NCBI GenBank assembly: GCA_020850835.1
Contig: JADZDX010000101.1
Location: 1-46,222, forward strand
Direction: 5' to 3'
Source of the DNA: Fimbriimonadaceae bacterium
Lineage (GTDB): Bacteria; Armatimonadota; Fimbriimonadia; Fimbriimonadales; Fimbriimonadaceae
Length of the DNA: 46,222 nt
Within the stretch, counting starts at the first letter, position 1. Each line of letters starts with the position of its first letter. Both the position numbers and the translations under genes were made by a program. The notes beneath the pieces were generated by a model. It had not been told where the DNA came from, did not search any database, and was given only the letters and a program-made list of their open reading frames with translations. Below are positions 22,807-31,193 of this stretch, one piece after another.

Positions 22807-22881
22807 GTAATGAACCCAACTTAGACCTTTGCCAAGGACGAATCCAGCAATTTGACGAACCTCAGATGGGACCAGCGAGCC

Positions 22882-23526
22882 TTATGGGGCCAAGTGCCCA
22901 TCTTCGAGCCGAACGATCCGGTCAGCCTCCGCCAACATGCTCGGATCATGAGTTACCATCACCAAGGATCCGTCGCCACGGTGTTGATTCAGCAATTGAA
23001 CGACCTGTATACCATTAGCGTGGTCTAGATTGGCCGTTGGCTCGTCAGCAAAGATCACCTTTGGTTTGCCCAAGAGGGCTCTAGCCACGCAAACGCGTTG
23101 GCGTTCACCGCCAGAAAGCTCATGCGGCAACCGGCCCAGCTTTGATTCAAGCCCCAACGAGACTAGTAGCGCCTTGGCTTGTTCTCGAAAGTCGGATTCG
23201 GGACGAGCCACCATTACGTTCTCGAGTGCGTTGAGATAGCCTAACAGATAAGGATATTGAAAGACAAACCCAAAACTCGTCAAACGTGTTTCTGCGCGCT
23301 GGGCGTCGTTGAGTTGGTGCAGGTCTTGCCCTTCAAATGTGATTGACCCAGAGGTTGGCATTTTGAGACCACTCAAAAGATAGAGTAGCGAGCTCTTGCC
23401 GCTTCCGCTAGGTCCGAGGATGCCCAAGAACTCACCCGGTACCACCTCAATGTCCACGGAACTGCACGCGAAGACCTCACGTTCGTGATCTCGGTACACC
23501 AAGCTCGCACCAACGGCACTGATCAC
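22882..23526 (-). CDS. ABC transporter ATP-binding protein (MacB/LolD-like)
   Basis: ATPase of a MacB/FtsE/LolD-type exporter or lipoprotein-release system. Walker A LGPSGSGKSS (near residue 40), Q-loop VFQYPYLLG, signature LSGGERQRV, Walker B VIFADEPTAN and switch His MVTHDP are all present. The GTG at 23526 overlaps the permease stop (GTGA) and has GGAGG 5 nt upstream; this gives 214 residues, the normal length. A longer frame would run through the permease gene. Substrate unknown. Confidence 0.9.
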   Translation of the reverse strand: MISAVGASLVYRDHEREVFACSSVDIEVVPGEFLGILGPSGSGKSSLLYLLSGLKMPTSGSITFEGQDLHQLNDAQRAETRLTSFGFVFQYPYLLGYLNALENVMVARPESDFREQAKALLVSLGLESKLGRLPHELSGGERQRVCVARALLGKPKVIFADEPTANLDHANGIQVVQLLNQHRGDGSLVMVTHDPSMLAEADRIVRLEDGHLAP

Positions 23527-24662
23527 ACCAACCTCCGTTCCACAACGCCGACCGGGTCGAATCGCCGAAACCTTGTCCATAGGGTGAGTAAGGCCGCCGA
23601 GAAAATGGCGATGGGAACCGGGATGGTGTAGGCTAGGGCAGTGCGGTCCGTGATATCTAGGGCATAGGCATTGGGATACATCAGCCAATGATCCACCACG
23701 TTGAGCATGGCGATTGAACACATCACTCCTAGAAGCCAACCCCCCATCACCACCAAAGCCGTTTCCTTGATCACACGAATCACGAGGGCCTTTGTGCTGT
23801 AACCCAGGGCTTGCAGTAGAGCAAACTCATGTGTTCGTTGGCCCAAGTAGATGTTGATTAACATTCCCATCATCAAGGTGATCACAACCACCAAAATGCC
23901 AATAACAACATCTAAGATTTTGTACAAGGTCTTAAACATTTCATTGGCTTGCCTTTCGATTTCAAGGTAGCTGATAACTTGCGTCCGGTCGCCCTTAAAG
24001 CGGCGCAACGCCCATCGGTCCATTTCGGCTTGCCGAGCCGGATTCTTGGCGGTGACGAGTATGAAATCAATGGGTGGGAAGTGATTCGCAGTGTAATACT
24101 CTCGGTCCGCGAACATGAACCAGTTCGCCGTCTTGGCAATCCCTACAACCTTCACATTCTGGGGGGAGTAGGCATCCTGTCGATCTGGTCCGAGGAGGAT
24201 ATCCCCAAGTTTCAACTTCAAATTTCGACTCACGGGTTCGCTAATGACAGCTTCTGGACGCCCAACCTCAGGCAGTCGGCCTACTAGGCTGGTAGTCCCC
24301 ATTCGCTTGAGCACATACTCGAGGTCTGGCCGATCAAAAGCAATCACAACAAATTGCCACTTCCCTACGAGGGCTTGTACCTCCGTGCTACTAGCCCTGC
24401 AAAGCGCGAGCCGGCCAATCGGAACCGGGCATTCGTTCTCGATGATGCGCTTAATCTGGGGTGTTCGATCTGCTTCACCTCTGGGCGTCACCCCCATCAT
24501 CAGGCTTGTGTACTTGTAGATCGTCTTAACGCTAAGGGGAATTGAGTTAATGAGGCTTACGATCGCACAGATCAGCAGTACTGCCAACACGATGACGCCC
24601 ATAAGGGGCAAGGTGCGGCTGGCATTTCGCCGCAGGTAGATGAGCGTACCTAGAGGGTTCAT
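23523..24662 (-). CDS. FtsX/MacB-like ABC transporter permease
   Basis: A four-helix FtsX-type permease (379 aa). One hydrophobic segment near residues 17-40, a large extracytoplasmic domain (about 45-255), then three segments near 265-300, 310-335 and 345-370 with LLQALGYSTKALVIRV, the conserved turn of this family. It forms a transporter with the following ATPase. The ATG overlaps the stop of the DsbA-RibD gene (ATGA), so dsbA-ribD, permease and ATPase form one operon. Confidence 0.85.
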   Translation of the reverse strand: MNPLGTLIYLRRNASRTLPLMGVIVLAVLLICAIVSLINSIPLSVKTIYKYTSLMMGVTPRGEADRTPQIKRIIENECPVPIGRLALCRASSTEVQALVGKWQFVVIAFDRPDLEYVLKRMGTTSLVGRLPEVGRPEAVISEPVSRNLKLKLGDILLGPDRQDAYSPQNVKVVGIAKTANWFMFADREYYTANHFPPIDFILVTAKNPARQAEMDRWALRRFKGDRTQVISYLEIERQANEMFKTLYKILDVVIGILVVVITLMMGMLINIYLGQRTHEFALLQALGYSTKALVIRVIKETALVVMGGWLLGVMCSIAMLNVVDHWLMYPNAYALDITDRTALAYTIPVPIAIFSAALLTLWTRFRRFDPVGVVERRLV

Positions 24663-25852
24663 CTTCGGTAGCGCAGGAAAACCTCATCGCCGACCTGCTT
24701 TGAGCTCACTATCTTCCAAGGTTCAACACGCTCTCGAGGAAATGCCTCACCACCAGCTATGGTCGGGGAGTGCTTGCCAAGCTTTAACTTCGCCGTCTGG
24801 GTTACAAACACTTCATCTACCAATCCGGCTTGGAACAAGGATGCATTGAGTTCGCTTCCCCCCTCACAGAGGAGCCGTTCGACGCCGTACTTCTCCTTCA
24901 ACATGGATAGAGTCTGTAGCCAATCCGCCGTATCGTTTGGACCCAAGGTGACCACCCGTGGAGCTTTAAAGAACGCGTGGTTCTGGTCAAGGTTGCCGGA
25001 TCGAGTAACCACAATCCTGAGGAGGCGATCATCAAACCGGATGTTTGGAGTTGCCCGAAGGGTGCCCGCGCCGATCATCACCGCATCAGCGCAAGACTCA
25101 AGATAGCGCATCGTTGCATGGTCAGCCTTACTGCCGAGATCCATCACCGGCTCGTCACGCTCCCCTGTGATGATTTTGCCGTCTATCGTCGTTGCCATAT
25201 TGATGAAAACAAAGGGGCGATCCTTGGGGGTGTTAAAGTCCAAACCCGCATAAACACTCGTTACCCCCGAGTCTCCCAATGCCGAAATCACGGCCTGCTT
25301 TAGGACAGCATAAGGTTGCTCGGCATAGCGCACTCCGTCGATCCAAAAGGTCGGTACATTGTAAACGCCAGTCGCATAGGCTGGGTCATCAAAAACAACT
25401 ACTTCAGACCGGAACCTTTGATCTGTCACCGCACCCTCAAGCTCATCAAGGTCATCCATCAACCCGGCAGCTAGGAACTTCAGTACTGGTAAATCATTGA
25501 TGCGAAGCCCCTGCTTCCAATAGCCTTCATAAAGGCGTTCCAGATACTCTTGCCCAACTCCCTTTGCTTTGGCGTATTCCAAAGCTTGGTGAGCACGAAA
25601 GGTCCGCATGCCAGGCGGTCCCTTTACCGGGTCCAATCCTTCCGCTGCCAATGCGAGGTCGTACCTTGTCGGAGTTGGGGGCCTATTGCTCGTCTCCGCA
25701 ACTGAGGTCGAGGGCCAAGCCATTCCTTCGGGGTAAAGCTCATATCCTCGCCATTCAAACTGAACCCCAAGCTCGGCACGAAGTCGCCGAGCTTGGCTCA
25801 GGCCAATCCAGCACCAAGGGCATATAAAATCATGTGCAACGGGGATCACCAT
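24659..25852 (-). CDS. Fusion: DsbA/FrnE-like thioredoxin domain and RibD C-terminal reductase domain
   Basis: Residues 1-195 are a DsbA-like oxidoreductase (2-hydroxychromene isomerase/FrnE group): VAHDFICPWCWIG with CPWC at 11-14, and cis-Pro in YNVPTFWIDG (164-173). Residues ~210-397 are a RibD C-terminal (DHFR-fold) reductase: PFVFINMATTIDGKI, ADAVMIGAGTLR, LLCEGGSELNASL and LVDEVFVTQTAKL, motifs of the NADPH-dependent ribosylaminopyrimidine reductase. The N-terminal deaminase of RibD is absent, so this is not a classical RibD. ATG 25852 has GGAGG 7 nt upstream, and TAAAAT before that. Function of the combination is unknown. Confidence 0.85.
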   Translation of the reverse strand: MVIPVAHDFICPWCWIGLSQARRLRAELGVQFEWRGYELYPEGMAWPSTSVAETSNRPPTPTRYDLALAAEGLDPVKGPPGMRTFRAHQALEYAKAKGVGQEYLERLYEGYWKQGLRINDLPVLKFLAAGLMDDLDELEGAVTDQRFRSEVVVFDDPAYATGVYNVPTFWIDGVRYAEQPYAVLKQAVISALGDSGVTSVYAGLDFNTPKDRPFVFINMATTIDGKIITGERDEPVMDLGSKADHATMRYLESCADAVMIGAGTLRATPNIRFDDRLLRIVVTRSGNLDQNHAFFKAPRVVTLGPNDTADWLQTLSMLKEKYGVERLLCEGGSELNASLFQAGLVDEVFVTQTAKLKLGKHSPTIAGGEAFPRERVEPWKIVSSKQVGDEVFLRYRR

Positions 25853-25921
25853 TGGTGCGCCTCCATTTTACTTGCCGGAGTCGTTGAGGCGGCGGGATCG
25901 CGTAAGATGATGCTTTGCGCA

Positions 25922-26230
25922 ATGAGCACTTCAAAAGCAACCGTCGAGAGGATTCTGGCCCAGCTGGAACAACTGCCCATCCGAACCCGGCCAATGTTTG
26001 GAGAGTACGGAATCTACTTTGACGACAAGATTTTTGGCATAATTGCCGACGATATCCTCTTCGTGAAAAAGACGCTCGTTAGCGATGGCCTTGTTGGCGA
26101 CTCACAGGATGCACCGCCCTATCCCGGCGCCAAACCGTATGTCAGGGTTACCGATGACCAGTTAGCAGACGCCACTTGGCTTCGTACGTTCGTTATCGAA
26201 ACAGCAGGAATGCTTCCAGCAAAGAAGTAG
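25922..26230 (+). CDS. TfoX N-terminal domain protein
   Basis: 102 residues of the TfoX_N type: TVERILAQLEQLPIRTRPMFGEYGIYF, with DDKIFGIIADDILFVKK and YPGAKPYV. TfoX/Sxy regulates competence in gamma-proteobacteria, but stand-alone N-terminal domain proteins are widespread and mostly of unknown function. The start is ATG 25922. An upstream TAAGAT overlaps an earlier ATG that I rejected as the start because residues before MSTSK are not family-like. Confidence 0.85.
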   Translation: MSTSKATVERILAQLEQLPIRTRPMFGEYGIYFDDKIFGIIADDILFVKKTLVSDGLVGDSQDAPPYPGAKPYVRVTDDQLADATWLRTFVIETAGMLPAKK

Positions 26231-26268
26231 CTCCACAAAGTTGACCACTGCTTGGGTGTAATCCCGGT

Positions 26269-26757
26269 ATGGAACGAATTTGGGCCGCTTGGCGGGCAAG
26301 ATATGTCACCCATGAGAGAGAAGACAGAGATGGCGGGTGCATTTTCGAGGCCCTACCTTCCCTCGGCAATGACCGTGAGGCTCTCATTTTGCACCGGGGT
26401 GAAACTGCCTTCGTCCTCATGAACTTGTATCCCTACACGAGCGGGCACCTCATGATCGCGCCCTATCGTCACACCGCCGACCTTCAGTCCCTTACGGACG
26501 GCGAACTCCTGGAGATCAATCAACTGGTCACGAAATGTGTGGGATGGATCTCCACTTGCTATCGGCCGCAAGGGTTCAATATTGGGGTGAATTTGGGATC
26601 CGCTGGCGGAGCAGGAATACCGGATCATGTGCATTGGCATGTCGTACCTCGATGGGCCGGCGACACAAACTTCATGAGCGCCATCGGCGAAACTCGCGTT
26701 CTGCCCGAGAGCTTGCAAGATAGCTACGATCGATTACTAGCAGCAATCAGAGCTTAG
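26269..26757 (+). CDS. HIT-family nucleotide hydrolase/phosphorylase (Ap4A-type)
   Basis: HIT proteins act on nucleotide phosphoanhydrides or phosphoramidates. The histidine triad DHVHWHVVPRW lies near residue 118; N-terminal FEALPS and MNLYPYTSGHLMIAPYRH are family blocks. Length 162, and the extra N-terminal helix WAAWRARYV resembles the Ap4A-phosphorylase-like branch. TGTAAT lies 6 nt before the ATG; the second base departs from the -10 consensus. Confidence 0.88.
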   Translation: MERIWAAWRARYVTHEREDRDGGCIFEALPSLGNDREALILHRGETAFVLMNLYPYTSGHLMIAPYRHTADLQSLTDGELLEINQLVTKCVGWISTCYRPQGFNIGVNLGSAGGAGIPDHVHWHVVPRWAGDTNFMSAIGETRVLPESLQDSYDRLLAAIRA

Positions 26758-26761
26758 AACC

Positions 26762-27451
26762 TTACGTCCCTCTTGTGTTACCAAAGAGGTCAATGTGAAG
26801 CCGCTGGCCAAGCGTGAATCCGCGCTCCTTGCAAATCGGGTCGAGCAGCTTGCTTCGACGATGCAAGGTCTCAGTATCTGTCCCTTCCGGCATGAGAATT
26901 ACCTTGGCTGGGTCGGCGTTTAATGCCTGCAGGAGTTCCGTTATCTCATCAATTCCCGGTTCTTCATGCTCGAGGTTAACCACGAACTTGAGTTGATGAT
27001 CATAACTGGCGATCAGGTATCGAAGGACATCCAGATTTAGCCGCCTGTCCTCGTGTCGTGCCTCCCACGACGTTCCGACGGGAGTGGAATGACGCAACTT
27101 CGGCGAGATGGACATGAGATCGCAAGACAGGGTACGTGCAACCGTACCCGCCGTCTCGATCGTGATGATCTTCCCACCTTCCCGAAGTCCAGCACACAAG
27201 GGCTCAACCCCCTCAAACAGCATTGGCTCACCCCCCGTGACGACCACATCCATGATGGGGCTAGCGAGAAGCTCAGCCAAGATACCGGGGACGCTGCGCA
27301 ACGGTCCTTCGGGCTCCCAACTGGCGTATGGAGTATCGCACCAAATGCACCGAAGATTGCACCCGCTGATGCGGACAAAAATACTACGGCGACCAGTCCA
27401 GAAGCCCTCTCCCTGGATACTCTCAAAGGTCTCTGCTATACGGAGTTTCAT
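26762..27451 (-). CDS. queE: 7-carboxy-7-deazaguanine synthase
   Basis: Radical-SAM enzyme of the queuosine/7-deazaguanine pathway: makes 7-carboxy-7-deazaguanine from 6-carboxy-tetrahydropterin. ESIQGEG near residue 9, the cluster motif GCNLRCIWCDTPYASW (C-x3-C-x2-C), and VVTGGEPML. ATG 27451 fits the family start (MKLRIAETFESIQGEG, ~229 aa); a frame running 34 codons further upstream would enter the argS promoter area. Other que genes are not in the window. A TATTAT lies on minus at 27503-27498. Confidence 0.92.
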   Translation of the reverse strand: MKLRIAETFESIQGEGFWTGRRSIFVRISGCNLRCIWCDTPYASWEPEGPLRSVPGILAELLASPIMDVVVTGGEPMLFEGVEPLCAGLREGGKIITIETAGTVARTLSCDLMSISPKLRHSTPVGTSWEARHEDRRLNLDVLRYLIASYDHQLKFVVNLEHEEPGIDEITELLQALNADPAKVILMPEGTDTETLHRRSKLLDPICKERGFTLGQRLHIDLFGNTRGT

Positions 27452-27495
27452 GTTCTTCGCAACCCAGCGGCCGACGTGAACATTGTGCCTCAACT

Positions 27496-27501
27496 CATAA
27501 T
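27496..27501 (+). promoter_or_regulatory. Start-proximal -10-like element (CATAAT) of argS
   Basis: CATAAT + 6 nt (AGAGGC) + ATG 27508. It departs from TANNNT only at the first base. No other promoter is visible before argS. Confidence 0.45.
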
Positions 27502-27507
27502 AGAGGC

Positions 27508-29346
27508 ATGATCCGAGAAGCCCTAGCCATGAAGGTGGCCAATGTGGTCGCAAACTTGCACGCTAAGGGCAAGATCTCTGTCGCTTCCTTGGGCCCAATC
27601 GAAATCGCCGACACAAAGCAGCCAGAACACGGGGATTTCGCTTGCAACATCGCAATGGCGGGTTCAAAGTTGGCGGGAATGAACCCGCGCGCAATTGGGG
27701 AATTAATCGCTGGCGAACTCGCCGGAGACGAAGCGTTTGAATCAATTGAGGTCGCAGGCCCAGGCTTCATCAATTTTCGACTTCGCGGCACCTACATCTC
27801 ACACTTTGTCACACTTGTGTCACTCAAGTCTCTCCTTCCGACTCCGCTGAACCCACAGAAGATCAATGTTGAGTTTGTGTCTGTTAACCCCAATGGCCCC
27901 ATCACCATCGGCTCGGGGCGAGGTGCCGCCTACGGCTCCACGTTGTGCAATGTCCTCGAAGCGGCGGGCCACCAGGTCCATCGCGAGTATTACGTCAACG
28001 ACGGCGTTAACAGTGAGCAAATGCGACTGTTTGCGGAGTCGATTAAGGCAATCTTGGAAGATCAGCCGGTGCCAGACAATGGTTACAAGGGTGACTATGT
28101 CCAGAATGTGGCTGAGATCCTCCGTACGGATGTCGGGCCGGATGCCAGTCTTGCCACACTCAAGGCATATGCCGAGAGGCTCATGGTTGCCAAGCAGCGG
28201 GAAGATCTCCATGCCTTCGGAGTTAGCTTCGACACGTGGTTCAGCGAGCAATCTCTTCATGACGGCGGCGAGGTTGAGACCGAGGTGACGGCCCTCCTCA
28301 ATAGCGGCATTGCGGACACCGAGCCAGTGCGCGTCAAACTCAAACTTGCCAAAGGTGGCAAGGTAGAAAGTGTCGAAAAGGAACCCCAGGATGAAGGGGG
28401 CACGCTATGGCTACGATCAACAAAGTTCGGGGACGACATGGACCGAGTTTTGCGGCGGCGCGACGGACGATTGACCTATATCGCGAGCGATATTGCCTAT
28501 CACAAGGATAAGTTCAATCGCCCGCACCCTGCCGACAAATTGATCACAGTATTGGGACCGGATCACCATGGGTACATCGGGAGACTTCAGGCCGTGGTTG
28601 CGGCATTGCTGATTGCAGATGGTCAAGTTGAAGGGGAAACAGGCAACGCCCAGCTCGGCGAGACGGATGCGCAGCTCTTCAGAAACGGTAAGGAACGCGA
28701 TCTGTGCTTGGCGGCATCCAAGTTGGCTCGGGAAATGCTTGATGTCCAGATTTTTCAACTCGTGCGCTTCCTCAAGGATGGCAAGCCGGCCCCGATGCGC
28801 AAACGCGACGGCAACATCTTCGCACTCATTGACCTTATCAATGAAATCGGTGAGAAGATGCGACCGGAAGGAACGCCGGAAGAAAAGCAGCAAGCTGGAT
28901 CCGATGTTGCCCGGTTCTTTTATCTCATGCGTTCGCACGACACGACGTTTGATTTTGACCTCAACCTAGCCGAAACCAAGAGCGACGAGAACCCCGTGTT
29001 CTATGTTCAATACGCACACGCTCGGATTTGCTCAATCCTGAAAAAGGCCGAAATGGAGCCGAAAGCTGGGCAGTACACGGAAAAGCCAGAACTTGAGCTA
29101 ATCAAGAAGGTGGTTGATCTGCCGAACGAGATCAGTCGTTGCGCAGAGGACTACGGTGTGCACCGTCTCGTCACCTATTCAATCGAGCTCGCGCGAGCCT
29201 ATCACCACTTCTACAATGAGTGCCGAGTAATTGACCAGGAGAACATTGCAACCACGCAATCTCGCTTGGCTTTATGCCAAGTGACGCAAATTGCTCTGCA
29301 AACAACGTTAGGACTATTAGGTGTCTCTGCGCCAGAGGCAATGTGA
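27508..29346 (+). CDS. argS: Arginyl-tRNA synthetase with divergent HIGH motif
   Basis: Class-I synthetase that charges tRNA-Arg. Residues ~5-95 form the N-terminal tRNA-binding domain (KQPEHGDFACNIAM). The catalytic core has VEFVSVNPNGPITIGSGRGA, where the usual P-L-H-V-G-H is P-I-T-I-G-S (residues 131-136), so both signature histidines are gone. Later blocks (GPDHHGYIGRLQA, MRKRDGNIFALIDLINEIG, the KMSKS-like loop; YAHARICSIL; DYGVHRLVTYSIELARAYHHFYNECRV) are normal, as is length (612 aa). Start supported by CATAAT 6 nt upstream. This is likely the only argS, so the enzyme should be active; other ArgRS are known to vary in HIGH. Confidence 0.93.
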   Translation: MIREALAMKVANVVANLHAKGKISVASLGPIEIADTKQPEHGDFACNIAMAGSKLAGMNPRAIGELIAGELAGDEAFESIEVAGPGFINFRLRGTYISHFVTLVSLKSLLPTPLNPQKINVEFVSVNPNGPITIGSGRGAAYGSTLCNVLEAAGHQVHREYYVNDGVNSEQMRLFAESIKAILEDQPVPDNGYKGDYVQNVAEILRTDVGPDASLATLKAYAERLMVAKQREDLHAFGVSFDTWFSEQSLHDGGEVETEVTALLNSGIADTEPVRVKLKLAKGGKVESVEKEPQDEGGTLWLRSTKFGDDMDRVLRRRDGRLTYIASDIAYHKDKFNRPHPADKLITVLGPDHHGYIGRLQAVVAALLIADGQVEGETGNAQLGETDAQLFRNGKERDLCLAASKLAREMLDVQIFQLVRFLKDGKPAPMRKRDGNIFALIDLINEIGEKMRPEGTPEEKQQAGSDVARFFYLMRSHDTTFDFDLNLAETKSDENPVFYVQYAHARICSILKKAEMEPKAGQYTEKPELELIKKVVDLPNEISRCAEDYGVHRLVTYSIELARAYHHFYNECRVIDQENIATTQSRLALCQVTQIALQTTLGLLGVSAPEAM

Positions 29347-29540
29347 CGGCTCAGCACATGTTGAAGGAGTATTTGTTCAGAGGCTTGGTTGGTGGACTGT
29401 TTGGAGGGCTCACCGGATTCGGCTACCACTCATATGTGGTCAACAATTCCAGCGTATGCATTTCTTGCGATAAGACGCCAACACCCATCATTGCGGGCAC
29501 GATAGCGGGCGTTATTCTCGCCTGCTTTGGCCGGCGATGA
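29343..29540 (+). CDS. Small two-helix membrane protein, unknown
   Basis: 65 residues with two hydrophobic segments rich in glycine (about residues 12-30, GGLFGGLTGFG; and 45-62, IIAGTIAGVILACFG), separated by a short Cys-containing loop (VCISCDK). The GTG overlaps the argS stop as GTGA; ATG at 29358 is an alternative. hemW starts in its last codons (ATGA). Family unknown, but its place between overlapping genes supports translation. Confidence 0.6.
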   Translation: MTAQHMLKEYLFRGLVGGLFGGLTGFGYHSYVVNNSSVCISCDKTPTPIIAGTIAGVILACFGRR

Positions 29541-30631
29541 ACGCCGTTGCCGTCTATATTCACACACCGTTCTGCCCTTCGAAGTGCGGCTACTGCGACT
29601 TCAACTCCTATGCAATGTCGGGCCAAATCGTTGACGAGACCGTCGCCGCAACGATCAAAGAAATCAGGAGTTCTCCGTGGAGCGGTCGGCCCGCTAAGAC
29701 CATCTTTTTCGGCGGTGGAACACCAACCTTTCTCTCCGCCGATCAGTTGCATTTAATTCTTGATGCGGTCATATCAACGCATCCGCCAATCGAGGGTTGC
29801 GAGATTTCGAGCGAAGCGAACCCCGGCACCGTAGACGCCTCCAAGTTCAAGTCTATGCGACAAAGTGGGTTCAATCGCATTAGCCTCGGAGCTCAAAGCT
29901 TCGTCCCCGAGGAGTTGACCCGTCTCGGTCGAGTCCATGGGCCGACAGAGATCGGCCGCGCCGTCCTTGCGGCAAGGGATGCTGGCTTTACCAACGTAAA
30001 TATTGACCTCATGTTCGCTTTGCCGGGCCAGAGCCTCAGGGTTTGGGAGCAAAATCTTGAAGCGGCTTTGTCACTAAAGACCGACCATCTAAGCCTCTAC
30101 TGTTTGACCATTGAGCCAAACACCCGATTCTATAAGCTGAACCTCAAGGGCATGCTTGATCTTCCCGATGATGAGCAGCAGGTTTCGATGTACGAAATGG
30201 CGTGTGCGATGACGGCGGGGGCAGGGCTCAACCACTACGAAATCTCAAATTTTGCAAAACCAAACATGCAGTCCCAGCACAACCTTTGCTACTGGCGCTG
30301 CGAAGAATATCTGGGCTACGGCCCGGGGGCAGTTGGGCGTGTTGGAGACACTAGATACACGAACCTTAAGCATCCGAGCAGGTACGTTTCGGCCGTCAGT
30401 AATGGTGAGAAGCTCTGGTGTGAGGAAGAGAGTTTGGATGAGGCTACCTTGCGCCTTGAGCGCATCATGTTGGGGATACGACTCGAAGAGGGACTAGGAA
30501 CAGGATGCCTAAATCTGGATTCAATCCATGGCCTTGAAGCAAAGGGTTGGGTGGAGCGAAGGACTGACCGCATTCGACTTACCCCCGAGGGCCGCCACTT
30601 CTGCAGTGAAGTCGCGCTCGCCTTGGCATGA
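29537..30631 (+). CDS. hemW: Radical-SAM heme chaperone HemW
   Basis: HemW binds heme and a 4Fe-4S cluster and delivers heme to target proteins; it is often misnamed coproporphyrinogen oxidase. The motif FCPSKCGYCDF (C-x3-C-x2-C, with F instead of the fourth Cys of HemN) sits near residue 12, GGGTPTFL follows, and the heme-binding-related QHNLCYW block lies near residue 248. 364 residues. Start overlaps the preceding small ORF as ATGA. Confidence 0.9.
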   Translation: MNAVAVYIHTPFCPSKCGYCDFNSYAMSGQIVDETVAATIKEIRSSPWSGRPAKTIFFGGGTPTFLSADQLHLILDAVISTHPPIEGCEISSEANPGTVDASKFKSMRQSGFNRISLGAQSFVPEELTRLGRVHGPTEIGRAVLAARDAGFTNVNIDLMFALPGQSLRVWEQNLEAALSLKTDHLSLYCLTIEPNTRFYKLNLKGMLDLPDDEQQVSMYEMACAMTAGAGLNHYEISNFAKPNMQSQHNLCYWRCEEYLGYGPGAVGRVGDTRYTNLKHPSRYVSAVSNGEKLWCEEESLDEATLRLERIMLGIRLEEGLGTGCLNLDSIHGLEAKGWVERRTDRIRLTPEGRHFCSEVALALA

Positions 30632-30652
30632 GCCGCCCCGCAGGTTGCCTGC

Positions 30653-30658
30653 CATAAT
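30653..30658 (+). promoter_or_regulatory. Start-proximal -10-like element (CATAAT) of pyrR
   Basis: CATAAT + 7 nt + ATG 30666. No SD. No PyrR-type attenuator RNA is visible between hemW and pyrR: the gap is only 34 nt. Confidence 0.45.
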
Positions 30659-30665
30659 CCAAGCA

Positions 30666-31193
30666 ATGAGCCAAATCGTCATGGACGCGGCTGGCATCAA
30701 GCGCACCTTGGGGCGCTTGGCCCACGAAATCCTCGAGAGCAACGGTGGTGCCAAGGACGTCGTTGTTGTGGGCATTCTCCGGCGAGGGTGGCCCGTCGCA
30801 AAAAGGGTTGCCTTCATGATGGCTCAGATTGAGGACGCCGCCATTCCGCACGGGAAGTTGGACATCCGCCCTAGTCGTGATGACCAAAAGACGACGGAAG
30901 ACGACACTGACATCCCCTTCAGCATAGAAGGCAAGAATGTGGTCCTCGTGGATGAAGTGATCTTCACGGGGCGCACGATTCGCGCCGCCATGGATGCCCT
31001 GATGAAGCATGGGCGGCCCGCCAAAGTCCAGCTCGCCGTCATCATTGACCGAGGACACCGAGAACTACCCATCCAGCCAGACTTTTGCGGTAAACAACTG
31101 GAAACAGAGCCCACCGATTTCATTGATGTTCTGCTTACCGATGCGCAGGGAGAGGATGCGGTGGTGTTAATGTCAGCCGGAGAAAGAACATGA
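30666..31193 (+). CDS. pyrR: PyrR bifunctional regulator / uracil phosphoribosyltransferase
   Basis: PyrR binds pyr mRNA as an attenuation protein in Firmicutes and also makes UMP from uracil and PRPP. It has VVVGILRRGWPVAKR (phosphate loop) near residue 34 and the PRPP motif VVLVDEVIFTGRTI near 96. 175 residues, normal. ATG 30666, preceded by CATAAT. It is followed by pyrB with ATGA overlap. With a leaderless-like start there is no room for an attenuation loop upstream of pyrR, so RNA-binding control of this operon would need another site. Confidence 0.92.
   Translation: MSQIVMDAAGIKRTLGRLAHEILESNGGAKDVVVVGILRRGWPVAKRVAFMMAQIEDAAIPHGKLDIRPSRDDQKTTEDDTDIPFSIEGKNVVLVDEVIFTGRTIRAAMDALMKHGRPAKVQLAVIIDRGHRELPIQPDFCGKQLETEPTDFIDVLLTDAQGEDAVVLMSAGERT

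Noticed and set aside
22503-23018. Plus-strand 171-residue reading frame opposite the RNA and ABC gene
   Set aside because: It lies antisense to a structured RNA, its promoter and the end of an ABC ATPase, has no recognisable domain and no start signal.
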